The position numbers and the translations under genes were made by a program. The notes below the pieces were generated by a model, which was not told where the DNA came from, did no database searches, and worked only from the letters and a program-made list of their open reading frames with translations. A stretch of DNA of 64,000 nucleotides. Source: Streptomyces griseus. GTDB taxonomy: Bacteria; Bdellovibrionota; Bdellovibrionia; Bdellovibrionales; Bdellovibrionaceae. Location of the stretch: positions 35,084 through 99,083 of the forward strand of contig CALQIT020000004.1 of NCBI GenBank assembly GCA_943330705.2, given 5' to 3'. Of the stretch, positions 45,202 through 53,758 are shown one piece after another. The first letter of the stretch is position 1. Each line of letters begins with the position of its first letter.

Positions 45202-46086
45202 ATGATTTCATCTGAACAGGCAGAGCAGCTGTCATCAAGAAAAGAACTGATCGAAGCCTATCTGGATAAGTATCTAGATGACCTTAAATACCCGAGGTCT
45301 CAGGCGCTTGTCGGCTTAATGGAAAGCATTCGCTATTCTTTATTGCGTGGGGGCAAACGTTTTCGTCCGACGTTATCCTTGGCCCTTGCAGAGGCCTTTG
45401 CTGTCAATCCCCTACGAATTTTGCCTTGGGCTTGCGCGGTCGAGATGATTCATACTTACTCATTAATTCACGATGATCTTCCATGCATGGACAACGACGA
45501 CTTAAGACGTGGCGAGCCCACCAATCATAAAGTCTACGGCGAGGGTCAGGCACTATTGGCAGGTGACGCACTTTTAACTGAAGCCTTTGCTTTGATTTCT
45601 GACAAGTATGAACAAGACCCCCGTATCGCGGTGGCATTGATTCGGCTGCTGACTGAAGCCGCGGGCTTTCGCGGCATGGTTGGGGGTCAAGCTATTGACC
45701 TTGAAACACAAAAAAGACAGGAAAGTGAAGTTAGCATTCAAGATTTGAATTTAACCCACAGTTTAAAAACTGGGGCCTTAATTCGTGTCGCCATCGAAGG
45801 GGCTGCAATTGCTTGTGGTCTGCCCACACCAAAGGTCGAGCTTTCTAGAAAATTTGGAGCGCAACTTGGGTTAGCATTTCAAATTGCTGACGATATCTTA
45901 GATTTTAATCCTGAAAATCCAGAAAAAGGCAACTTTGCAACAACCCTTGGTCTTGCAGAAACACAAGGGTGGCTAAAAGAGGTTAGCCAAGAAGCCAATC
46001 AATGCCTAACGGATCTGGGAATTTTAAAAAATAGTTCTGCTTTGTTATGGTTTATGGTGGAGTACAATCAAACCCGGACGAACTAA
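45202..46086 (+). CDS. ispA: Farnesyl/geranyl diphosphate synthase
   Basis: 294 residues of polyprenyl synthase. The first Asp-rich motif DDLPCMDNDD is at 91-100, the GGKRFRP basic motif at about 50-56, and the second motif QIADDILDF at about 229-237. The aromatic residues upstream of the first motif (MIHTYSLIHDD) fit a short-chain product. It makes isoprenoid precursors for undecaprenyl phosphate and quinones. Position after xseB is as in many bacteria (E. coli xseB-ispA). Confidence 0.93.
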   Translation: MISSEQAEQLSSRKELIEAYLDKYLDDLKYPRSQALVGLMESIRYSLLRGGKRFRPTLSLALAEAFAVNPLRILPWACAVEMIHTYSLIHDDLPCMDNDDLRRGEPTNHKVYGEGQALLAGDALLTEAFALISDKYEQDPRIAVALIRLLTEAAGFRGMVGGQAIDLETQKRQESEVSIQDLNLTHSLKTGALIRVAIEGAAIACGLPTPKVELSRKFGAQLGLAFQIADDILDFNPENPEKGNFATTLGLAETQGWLKEVSQEANQCLTDLGILKNSSALLWFMVEYNQTRTN

Positions 46087-46088
46087 AA

Positions 46089-46862
46089 ATGAAACAAATA
46101 CGAATTGATGTATATCTAGTTGAAAAAGGGCACGTACCTTCGCGCACCAAAGCACAAGAATTGATACGTTCAGGCTTGGTTTCAATTCGTAAAAATTTTT
46201 TACTACGGACAGTCCAGTCCGTCAGTGAATTGGTCGACGAGGACCTCAATCCAGAAATTATTATTCAAAAAAGCGCTTTGGATAAGTATGTTTCCCGTGC
46301 CGGATTAAAGATGGAGGGGGCGCTCGACCATCTTAAATTTGCAGTAGATGGCTTGATGGTTTTGGATGTTGGTATTTCCACAGGTGGCTTTACGGACTGT
46401 TTGCTGCAAAGAAACGCAGCGTCTGTTGTTGGTGTTGATGTCGGTCACAATCAATTAAGCTTACGATTAAAAAATGATCCGCGTATTCGCTGTCTTGAAG
46501 GTGTTAACGCCAGAGAGATTCAAAATAATTCTGAGCTTCTATCCGTCATACCTGCGGGTGGATTTCATTTGGCAGTTATCGATGTTTCTTTCATTTCACT
46601 GAGCTTGATTTTACCTTCGGTTTCACAGGTCATTAAAACCTGGGGTCACGTTCTGGCTTTAGTAAAGCCACAGTTTGAAGTCGGGCAAGAGAATCTTGGC
46701 AAAAGGGGAATTGTAAAAGACGAAACCCTATTTGCAAAGGTCGAAGATAAAATTAAAAAGTCCGCAGAGTCCTCTGAATTTTCAATTAAGGACTATTTCC
46801 CCTCGAAAATAGAAGGCAAGGACGGTAACCGTGAATTTTTTATTTTTGCCCAGAAAAAGTAG
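46089..46862 (+). CDS. tlyA: TlyA-family rRNA 2'-O-methyltransferase
   Basis: 257 residues: an N-terminal S4 RNA-binding domain (about 1-60, IRIDVYLVEKGHVPSRTKAQELI) and a RrmJ/FtsJ-like methyltransferase. SAM motif LDVGISTGGFTDCLLQ is at about 92-107, and catalytic lysine candidates appear in DKYVSRAGLKMEGAL (family signature) and LVKPQFEVG. TlyA methylates cytidines in 16S/23S rRNA. The start is ATG 46089, two bases after the ispA stop. It overlaps the next gene by 32 bp. Confidence 0.93.
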   Translation: MKQIRIDVYLVEKGHVPSRTKAQELIRSGLVSIRKNFLLRTVQSVSELVDEDLNPEIIIQKSALDKYVSRAGLKMEGALDHLKFAVDGLMVLDVGISTGGFTDCLLQRNAASVVGVDVGHNQLSLRLKNDPRIRCLEGVNAREIQNNSELLSVIPAGGFHLAVIDVSFISLSLILPSVSQVIKTWGHVLALVKPQFEVGQENLGKRGIVKDETLFAKVEDKIKKSAESSEFSIKDYFPSKIEGKDGNREFFIFAQKK

Positions 46863-47781
46863 ATTTCTTTTATTGCTATTTTCCATACTTAGCTTGGTCT
46901 CCTGCGCGAATTTGAAATCACTTGAGACAAAAAAAAACACACCGTCTGCGTTAACGACTACGCCATTGCCAGTCTTAGAAAATGATGCCCAAGGGATCGT
47001 TGTCGTACCGGCCGCGACAGCAACACCAAATCAACTTGTGCCATTCGGAGCTGCACAAAAAGTAGGACTAATTTTGGGACCAGGTGCGATTAAGGCGTTT
47101 GCCCATATCGGTGCTTTAAGAGAACTTTCGAAGGCAAAAATTCCCATTGTCGGAATTGTTGGCATCGAGCTTGGAGCCTTGGTAGGGGCTCTCTATTCAC
47201 AAAAGGGCCAAATTTTCGAACCCGAGTGGCAAATGATGAAAATGAAAGAAGATGACCTTTTAAATAGATCTTTGTTGGGCGCGACCAAACAAAGGGAAGT
47301 GTCGTCAATAGGTCCATTTTTAAAGATGGCCTTTTCAGATCGAAAAAACGAAGATGCAAGAATTCCGTTTGCTTGTGCCGCTTTGAATACGGCAAAACAC
47401 ACGATCTATATGATGGCCAAAGGCGCTTACACGGCGATGCTACCCTATTGTTTGCCCATACCCCCTTTGTTCCAGCCCTTTAATCAAAATATAGCAGCAG
47501 CACATGATTTAAAAACCAGTGCCGACTATTTGCGCAGTCGCGGTGCCACCTATATTATTTTAGTCAATGTGATCAACACCAACCAATTTGACGACTATCC
47601 GTTTTGGGGCATGATTGCACACTCTGTTTTGCAACAGATAAAAAGCGTTGACTACGTTATTCAGGTTCCACTGGACGAGTTCTTACTGACAGATTTTGAT
47701 AAACGAAAAGAAATGATTCAACGAGGTAGCTTGGCTGCCCAGAAATCCATACCTGAGATCCAGGCTAAATTGGGGCTGTAG
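46831..47781 (+). CDS. Patatin-like lipoprotein lacking catalytic residues
   Basis: 316 residues with lipobox SLVSC (Cys25). The fold markers of patatin/RssA proteins are present: VGLILGPGAIKAFAHIGALREL (about 78-99, the oxyanion loop), then GIVGIELGALVGALYSQ. The nucleophile Ser of GxSxG is Glu113 (GIELG), and the catalytic Asp-Gly of the DGG/DGA motif appears replaced (IAAAHDL). It is therefore likely a non-catalytic patatin homologue. The start is GTG inside the tlyA end, so expression is probably coupled to tlyA. Confidence 0.75.
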   Translation: MNFLFLPRKSRFLLLLFSILSLVSCANLKSLETKKNTPSALTTTPLPVLENDAQGIVVVPAATATPNQLVPFGAAQKVGLILGPGAIKAFAHIGALRELSKAKIPIVGIVGIELGALVGALYSQKGQIFEPEWQMMKMKEDDLLNRSLLGATKQREVSSIGPFLKMAFSDRKNEDARIPFACAALNTAKHTIYMMAKGAYTAMLPYCLPIPPLFQPFNQNIAAAHDLKTSADYLRSRGATYIILVNVINTNQFDDYPFWGMIAHSVLQQIKSVDYVIQVPLDEFLLTDFDKRKEMIQRGSLAAQKSIPEIQAKLGL

Positions 47782-47804
47782 ACGGCTTTAGAATTGAGGA
47801 AAAA

Positions 47805-49130
47805 ATGAGAATTCCACTTGAAGCTATTCGAATATTTAGCGATCGTCGGCAGCGACTTGCTGAACTTATTCCGGGCTGCGCATTAATTGCAGCTGCAGCA
47901 CCTGAGTATATTCGAAACAACAGCGTTCACCATCCGTATCGTCAAGATTCCAGTCTTTACTATCTAACCGGATTCGAAGAGCCTGAATCGGTTTTTGTTT
48001 TTCGCCCGGGACAAAATCCAGAATCCGTTTTATTTGTCCGCAAGAAAAATAAAGAACGCGAAACTTGGGATGGCTTTCGCTATGGACCGGAAGCAGCACA
48101 AGAAACATTTAAAATTGATAAAGTTTTCCCGATTGAAGAACTCGAATCTCAAGTTCCACAACTTTTAAAGGGCGTGGAAAAACTTTACTACCGGCTTTTT
48201 AAAAATCCAGAAATGGATAAAAAAATTGAAAATATTTTACTTTCAACTCGCCTCAGTCAGGGACGCACTGGTTTTGGCCTTCTACCCTTAGTAGATGCTG
48301 ACGAATTGATCGGCGAAATGCGACTAATTAAAACCGATGCCGAGCTTACAAATCACAAAAAGGCCTGCGAAATATCGGCTGAAGCCCATCTTGAAGTTAT
48401 GCACTACATAAAGCCTGAAATGAATGAGCGCGAACTGCACGGCTACTTTATCTATCAGGCGATGAAGCGTGGTGCTGCTCGTGAGGGCTACGGCGGCATT
48501 GTAGCTTCCGGCGCCAATGCCACGACTTTGCATTATGTGTTCAACGATCGACCAGTCAAAGCAGGTGAAATGATGCTGATCGACTGCGGTGCCGAGTATA
48601 ATTACTTTACCGGTGACATCACTCGCAGCTACCCCGTCAATGGCAAATTCACAAATGCCCAGGCAGAAATTTACGAAGGCGTGCTAAGAATTCAAAAAGA
48701 AATAATTCAGACAATTAAGCCTGGAGTTCCTTTTCAAACATTTCACGAAATGGGAACGTCCATGCTGACAGACCTGATGCTTGAACTTGGACTTTTAAGT
48801 GGTCGAAAAGACGATATCATCAAAGCCCAAGAGCACAAAAAATATTACCCGCACGGCATCGGCCATTTTCTTGGTATGGATGTTCATGATCTGGGTATGT
48901 ATATGCATAAAAACGGTGAACCCAGAAAAATTGAAGAAAATATGGTATTCACCGTCGAGCCCGGACTCTACATTCCGGCTGATGACAGCAACGCCCCAGC
49001 AGAATATCGGGGTATCGGAGTTCGCATCGAAGACAATATTCGCGTAACTCGGATGGGCTTCGAAAACCTAACAATTAAAGCACCAAAAGAATTATCTGAA
49101 TTGGAAAGAATCATTAGAAACAGTCCATGA
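47805..49130 (+). CDS. pepP: Xaa-Pro aminopeptidase (M24B)
   Basis: 441 residues. The N-terminal AMP_N domain spans about 1-135. The pita-bread catalytic domain has metal ligands in LIDCGAEYNYFTGDITRSYPV (two Asp), HGIGHFLGMDVHD (His), FTVEPGLY (Glu) and GVRIEDN (Glu). It removes an N-terminal residue before proline and binds two Mn2+. GAGGA precedes ATG. It overlaps the ybaN-like gene by ATGA. Confidence 0.93.
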   Translation: MRIPLEAIRIFSDRRQRLAELIPGCALIAAAAPEYIRNNSVHHPYRQDSSLYYLTGFEEPESVFVFRPGQNPESVLFVRKKNKERETWDGFRYGPEAAQETFKIDKVFPIEELESQVPQLLKGVEKLYYRLFKNPEMDKKIENILLSTRLSQGRTGFGLLPLVDADELIGEMRLIKTDAELTNHKKACEISAEAHLEVMHYIKPEMNERELHGYFIYQAMKRGAAREGYGGIVASGANATTLHYVFNDRPVKAGEMMLIDCGAEYNYFTGDITRSYPVNGKFTNAQAEIYEGVLRIQKEIIQTIKPGVPFQTFHEMGTSMLTDLMLELGLLSGRKDDIIKAQEHKKYYPHGIGHFLGMDVHDLGMYMHKNGEPRKIEENMVFTVEPGLYIPADDSNAPAEYRGIGVRIEDNIRVTRMGFENLTIKAPKELSELERIIRNSP

Positions 49131-49495
49131 AAAAAATCTTCTTCATCGCCATTGGCTTTGCATTTCTGTTCTTGGGTATCTTAGGTATTTTTCTGCCCTT
49201 GTTGCCGACGACGCCCTTTCTACTATTAACTGCGCTTTGCTTTAATAAGGGCTCTGAAAAATTTCATACGTGGCTGCTGAATCATCCGATATTCGGCCCG
49301 CCCATCTTGGACTGGCAGAAAAACCATGTGATTAAAACTCGGTTGAAGATCTTAGCCACTTTGATGATGGCAACCTCCATTGGGATTATCTCAACGAAAG
49401 ACACCATTCCTGAAAATGGAAAAATCATTTTTTACATTTTTTCCATTTTCGTTCTTGGATTTATTTGGACTAGAAAAGGGAAATCCAGAATTTAA
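49127..49495 (+). CDS. YbaN-family (DUF454) membrane protein
   Basis: 122 residues with about three spans. The conserved YbaN pattern is visible: FLFLGILGIFLPLLPTTPFLLL, CFNKGSEKFHTWLLNHPIFGPPILDWQKN and IKTRLKILAT. Function is unknown. The ATGA overlap with pepP shows translational coupling. Confidence 0.88.
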   Translation: MKKIFFIAIGFAFLFLGILGIFLPLLPTTPFLLLTALCFNKGSEKFHTWLLNHPIFGPPILDWQKNHVIKTRLKILATLMMATSIGIISTKDTIPENGKIIFYIFSIFVLGFIWTRKGKSRI

Positions 49496-49499
49496 AGAA

Positions 49500-49515
49500 C
49501 GACATACCAATGTCG
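49500..49515 (+). terminator. Hairpin after the ybaN-like gene (weak terminator candidate)
   Basis: CGACAT pairs with ATGTCG around a 4-nt loop, directly 5 bp after the stop, followed by GTTACATTATTTT. The stem is short and the T-run interrupted. The remaining intergenic region to 49703 contains no gene that I can recognise. Confidence 0.4.
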
Positions 49516-49703
49516 GTTACATTATTTTAAGACGGTTAAGCGTCGCTGCTTCTTTCTGACACAATTAAATTGCTCGGATATTGGCAGTAGGGAATAAGTA
49601 TTTTAAAAAATCCCAAAACAAAACGCTCACGCGAATTCTGTTCAAACTTTTCCGTTAATACTTTAGTCCAAGTCAGCCGATAAGACCTGAGGCAAGGGGA
49701 ACT

Positions 49704-52700
49704 ATGAAGTATTTCCTGACATTCACAACTACGATATTCTTATCAGCCTGTAATTTTCAGGGAAAAGTAATTAATGAATCTGAAACGACTTCAACAACCC
49801 AGGTCCCGGATGGAACGACTACTTCTTCCTCGACAACGACCACCACAACAACGGCACCGGCCGTACCCAGTGATCCATCCGGATTAACTGCCACAGCGAC
49901 ATCTGGGTCAACGGTCGACCTTGGCTGGACAGACAATTCAAGCAATGAAACTGGATTTAAAATTTTTCGATCGACAGATAATATTTCGTTCTCTGAATTA
50001 GCTTCAGTTGCTGTAAATCTCACCTCCTACTCTGATCTAGGACTAATTTCTGGAACAACCTATTACTACAAAGTGTTAGCGATAAACTCAGGTGTGAGTT
50101 CTGTCGCCTCAGCGGTTGCTTCTGCGACCCCTCCAATTTTACCTGCTGCACCCAGTGGATTAGCTGTATCGGGATCGACCGCTACCTCTATTTCATTATC
50201 TTGGACTGACAATGCAAACAATGAAACTTCGTTGGAAGTAGCTCGCTCGACAGATGGGGTGACCTACAGTCTTCTAACAACACTGGCAGCAAACTCAAGC
50301 ACTCATGGCGACACCGGCCTGAGCGTGGGGCAGATTTACTACTATAAAGTTCGGGCGACCAATGTGGCGGGCTCGTCGGCCTACTCTTCTGTCGTGAATC
50401 AAACTACAGTTCTAAATATTTCTGTTGAGTCCAACTATCCGGTAACTCCGTCAACTAACCCTGAATGGAATTACTATGTAAAGGCAAATGGCACCGGAGC
50501 CCAAGCCAAGTTCAATGCGAATAATACCGCGTGCAATTCAGTTACAGATGTCGGAGCTGCGGCCTGCTTGCATGCTGGCGAAATTAAGAAAGTTACTCTT
50601 GGCGGTATCGCAAGCTGTTCAGGCTTAAGTATGGTGGATCAACTGGCGGCATTTGACTGGAGTTGCTACGTGGTCACCGGGAACGCGACCTTTTATTCCA
50701 CAGGGCTGAAAGTGGGTAAGGGCTTGAAAGATTTAATTGCGGCTGGTGGTACTTCTTTTACGCAAAATCGCGTGACTCTTTCTGGGACGCTTTCTGCGAC
50801 TTCTTCATTGGCAACCTGGTGGAACAATCCCGTGGTGGTAGCCCCTGCCAACTCGGGTAGTGGTGCTGTCATGAAACTGGATGGAATTGACGACGACGGT
50901 GTGGGAAATGATGCCGGCTATACTAGTGGGACTATTTTTACAGTGATATCGTCGACCACCACTCGCGGATACAATATCAATGCTGATCAGTATTCACTAG
51001 TTACTTTAGCCGGAGTCACTTTATCCTGGGATTCCTCAGGTGCGATTTCTTGCTTTACCGGCAGCGGCGAGGTGGCATCTGCTGACGCAAAATGTATAGT
51101 TGCTTTGGGAGGAACTCGGTTTAGTTGGATCGAAGTTAAGACTGACTCTTTAAGCTCTGCGACCCGAGGTATTTTTCTTTATGCCTCATACTTCAATCGT
51201 ATTCACTTGTCTACCGCCACCAATAACGGAACCGCAAACGGCCGCGGTGTCGAGATTCGATTCTCAGATTCAAACACAATCAGCGAATTGTTAATACCTG
51301 CAACCCAACGTTGGGGTCTTCTTTGCAATGGTGGCAACTCAAATTTATTGAAGTCTTCAAGTATTACAACTGCAGGATACTTTGCTACTGACTTCACCAC
51401 CTGTCACAATTGGACGGTACAAAACAACTCATTCTTAGGAACGGGCGCTGACTACGGCCTTTATTTAGTGGACTCTGATAATATGATCATCGATGGGAAC
51501 AGTTTTGATTTGTTGCAATATCCAATATACATTGCCACCGGGACAACCGGGACAGTGGTCACCAATTTAACGGCCACTCGGGGTACCGGCTACACTATAA
51601 ATTGCAATTACGCATCTTCAGCTTCAGGTCAGCATAAATTTTCTAACCTAAAAATATCAGGCGGCGCTGGTGCCTACTTCCTTAACTGCAGTGATTCCAC
51701 GTTTTACAATGTGACTATGACGAATGGATTAAACCAAGGTCTTGACCTCAGTAACAGTCACAATATTCGACTTTCTCAAGCTTTAATTGCTGGAGTAGGA
51801 ACCTCAACCGGAAGTCACAATGGCTTTCGCATTTCAAATTCAAATTTTTCAGTAATATCACAAATCACGCTTGCAAACATCGGTGGCAATGGCATGGAAT
51901 GGGGTGGTGGCTCCGGGGACTCTATTGTCCACAACTCGGTAAACACCAATACATCAGGTTCATATATCGGAACAAGTTTGCGGGTTACCTTTAGCCAGTA
52001 TGCAACTGCCCATTCGGGCTCGACCTATGCTATCAATGCCAGTAACGGAAGCGACCATAAAGTCACTGGAAATTTCTTAAAAGGATCATTGACCTGCTTA
52101 AATACGGGGGCAACGAATCCCGGATTCAGCAATACCTGTGCAATGCAAAATGCAAGTGACGCCACTGTCAGGTCGCCTTTGTCTTTCGCAAGTTCATTTG
52201 TCGGCAAGATCAGTGCTTCGCAGTCTTTAGCTGAAAATCAGAACGACACTGCAAATACGAACGATACAAATGGTTACTCGCTGTACTCTGGACTTACCAA
52301 TTTTCTTAGTTTTGATAATTTATGGAGAGGTTGGGGCCTTGACGGCGCTTTAGCTTTTCCAGATTCATCAAACAGCAAAAAATGTTCTTCCGCCGGGGGC
52401 TATACGGACTGCCGAATTTGGGATTGGCGGTTGGCAAGCGGCGATACTATTCTAAAAAATACGACAGGAGATGGCTCCACACAAAATCCAAGCTTCATTG
52501 CATCGGCTTCCTGTCCAAGCGTAGTCAACGGTGATCAGTATCTATTTTCTGCCGCCTACACCTACCCCGCAAGCTATGTGAATTGGCAAGATGGGGTCGA
52601 GGTTATCGGCGATGCCATAGGCGATGACGACGGAATTTGCGAAGCCGCAGAGGCTTGCCGACAGCGCTATCTGAAAGCGGCAGTAGAAATTCTAAACGAT

Positions 52701-52853
52701 GGAATTGGCGACGAGGATGGCCTGTGTGAAAGCAACGAGGCCTGTTTATATACTCCTAATTTCGGCGCCTACCAGGGCACTGGAACTTTAGCGACGTGCA
52801 ATTTCAATTCAAACTCAGGTCCGATCACCGGAGTGACTATCTACGGGTACTAG
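49704..52853 (+). CDS. Large FN3/beta-helix surface lipoprotein with DDDG-type repeats
   Basis: 1049 residues with lipobox LSACN (Cys16). A Ser/Thr-rich low-complexity linker (about 28-55) precedes two fibronectin type III domains (about 58-145 and 148-235). The middle (about 400-800) has the NNxF/GxxI pattern of parallel beta-helix proteins. Near the C-terminus are two acidic repeats, IGDDDGICEAAEAC and IGDEDGLCESNEAC (about 972 and 1000), which look like Ca2+-binding or disulfide-stabilised loops. Expected at the cell surface, perhaps for adhesion. AAGGGGA precedes the ATG. A perfect 18-bp dyad follows the stop. Confidence 0.75.
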   Translation: MKYFLTFTTTIFLSACNFQGKVINESETTSTTQVPDGTTTSSSTTTTTTTAPAVPSDPSGLTATATSGSTVDLGWTDNSSNETGFKIFRSTDNISFSELASVAVNLTSYSDLGLISGTTYYYKVLAINSGVSSVASAVASATPPILPAAPSGLAVSGSTATSISLSWTDNANNETSLEVARSTDGVTYSLLTTLAANSSTHGDTGLSVGQIYYYKVRATNVAGSSAYSSVVNQTTVLNISVESNYPVTPSTNPEWNYYVKANGTGAQAKFNANNTACNSVTDVGAAACLHAGEIKKVTLGGIASCSGLSMVDQLAAFDWSCYVVTGNATFYSTGLKVGKGLKDLIAAGGTSFTQNRVTLSGTLSATSSLATWWNNPVVVAPANSGSGAVMKLDGIDDDGVGNDAGYTSGTIFTVISSTTTRGYNINADQYSLVTLAGVTLSWDSSGAISCFTGSGEVASADAKCIVALGGTRFSWIEVKTDSLSSATRGIFLYASYFNRIHLSTATNNGTANGRGVEIRFSDSNTISELLIPATQRWGLLCNGGNSNLLKSSSITTAGYFATDFTTCHNWTVQNNSFLGTGADYGLYLVDSDNMIIDGNSFDLLQYPIYIATGTTGTVVTNLTATRGTGYTINCNYASSASGQHKFSNLKISGGAGAYFLNCSDSTFYNVTMTNGLNQGLDLSNSHNIRLSQALIAGVGTSTGSHNGFRISNSNFSVISQITLANIGGNGMEWGGGSGDSIVHNSVNTNTSGSYIGTSLRVTFSQYATAHSGSTYAINASNGSDHKVTGNFLKGSLTCLNTGATNPGFSNTCAMQNASDATVRSPLSFASSFVGKISASQSLAENQNDTANTNDTNGYSLYSGLTNFLSFDNLWRGWGLDGALAFPDSSNSKKCSSAGGYTDCRIWDWRLASGDTILKNTTGDGSTQNPSFIASASCPSVVNGDQYLFSAAYTYPASYVNWQDGVEVIGDAIGDDDGICEAAEACRQRYLKAAVEILNDGIGDEDGLCESNEACLYTPNFGAYQGTGTLATCNFNSNSGPITGVTIYGY

Positions 52854-52862
52854 ATAGAGCTT

Positions 52863-52880
52863 CATAATTTTGAAATTATG
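52863..52880. promoter_or_regulatory. Palindrome CATAATTT/AAATTATG
   Basis: An 8-bp perfect inverted repeat with a 2-nt centre sits between the beta-helix lipoprotein stop and the Fic remnant start, six bp before the ATG. It could be an operator or a short hairpin; no regulator is known. Confidence 0.35.
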
Positions 52881-52885
52881 AGCAT

Positions 52886-53280
52886 ATGGTAAACAGATTA
52901 ATTTCGGACCCAATTACAAAGACCAAAAAAAGCGTTTCGCATGGTGCTTTTCCGTCAGTAATGATGAGCGTTCATAAAGTATCGAAAGGTCAAGTCGCTG
53001 GAAAAGTTTTTCACGAAGATTTACAAAACTGGTACCGGGAGCTTTTTAAGCCTGTTGTGCAGGCAGGATTTCTGAACACAGAAGCGTTAGCAGGTTATCG
53101 CTCACAGCAAGTTTATCTCTCTGGTTCTCGTCATGTGCCGGATACAATTGGGCAGTCATTAGAACAAGGGAAAGAGCAAGGCTTGCGAGGAGTCATTTTG
53201 GCTGGTATGCCGATTGCTTTGTGAGCATGATCAGTGCGCGTAGAGCCAGAATGAGCCTGATCAGCTTGAGGGCAAAAGCG
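52886..53280 (+). pseudogene. Fic-domain protein with internal deletion of the catalytic core
   Basis: The first 84 codons match the conserved N-terminal half of a Fic family: WYRELFKPVVQAGFLNTEALAGYRSQQVYLSGSRHVP. In intact relatives this leads through about 60-80 residues, including HPFxDGNGR, to a GYPWTVIRxxxRxxYMAALE segment. Here SRHVP (near 53138) is joined directly to DNA that, in another frame, reads GYNWAVIRTRERAR. The HPFxDGNGR catalytic core has thus been deleted and the join is out of frame, so the in-frame product ends in an unrelated tail (stop at 53224). No AMPylation activity is expected. Confidence 0.65.
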
Positions 53281-53361
53281 CGCCTTTAACCAAATCGGTC
53301 GTTTTTGTAGGGTCGGCTAAAGCAACCTCGCAAAGGACCGTCATTAAAACGGAGAAATCTA
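53225..53361. other. Intergenic region before the Cys-rich gene
   Basis: The first 55 bp hold the frame-shifted Fic tail. A duplicated string TGATCAG (near 53229 and 53258) is present, and no promoter was recognised with confidence. GGAGAAATCTA precedes the next ATG. Confidence 0.3.
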
Positions 53362-53715
53362 ATGAAGAAATTAGTGTTATTGATCATTTCCCTTTCTGCG
53401 GTTTATGCGCAGTCAGCATTGGCTTTACGCTGCAACAATAGCTGCACGTATCAGTATCCTTGTATTGGCACAATTCAAGAACCTTTCCGAATGTGTGAAG
53501 TCGAGAGTCAATCCTGTGTTTCCGAGCGAAATAGCTGTCGGAATTCAGTATTCACCTGCGTAAGGGATTCTCTGGTTCGATACAACGTTTCCTATACCTG
53601 TGTACAAGCCGTATATTCCATCTACATTTCACCGCGTGGTGACTGGCAAACGGCGGGGTACTACTGCCAAATCGACCCTTATTTTCTTTCCCAAGCCACA
53701 GCCCACTGCAAATAG
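53362..53715 (+). CDS. Secreted 10-cysteine protein
   Basis: 117 residues with a signal peptide (MKKLVLLIISLSAVYAQSALA, cleavage before LRCNN). The mature part has ten cysteines in the order C-C-C-C-C-C-C-C-C-C over 95 residues, consistent with up to five disulfides. No known knottin or toxin family is recognised. GGAG precedes the ATG. Its 3' end lies upstream of the zincin-like gene on the same strand, so the two may be one transcriptional unit. Confidence 0.65.
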   Translation: MKKLVLLIISLSAVYAQSALALRCNNSCTYQYPCIGTIQEPFRMCEVESQSCVSERNSCRNSVFTCVRDSLVRYNVSYTCVQAVYSIYISPRGDWQTAGYYCQIDPYFLSQATAHCK

Positions 53716-53758
53716 TAAAAGGATTAAGACCAAATGCGGGTATAGGGGAGAACCGCCG

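Noticed and set aside
53600..53758. Extended N-terminus of the zincin-like protein overlapping the Cys-rich gene
   Set aside because: The overlap is long and the segment lacks a ribosome binding site, while a TTG at 53759 has AGGGGAG at suitable distance.
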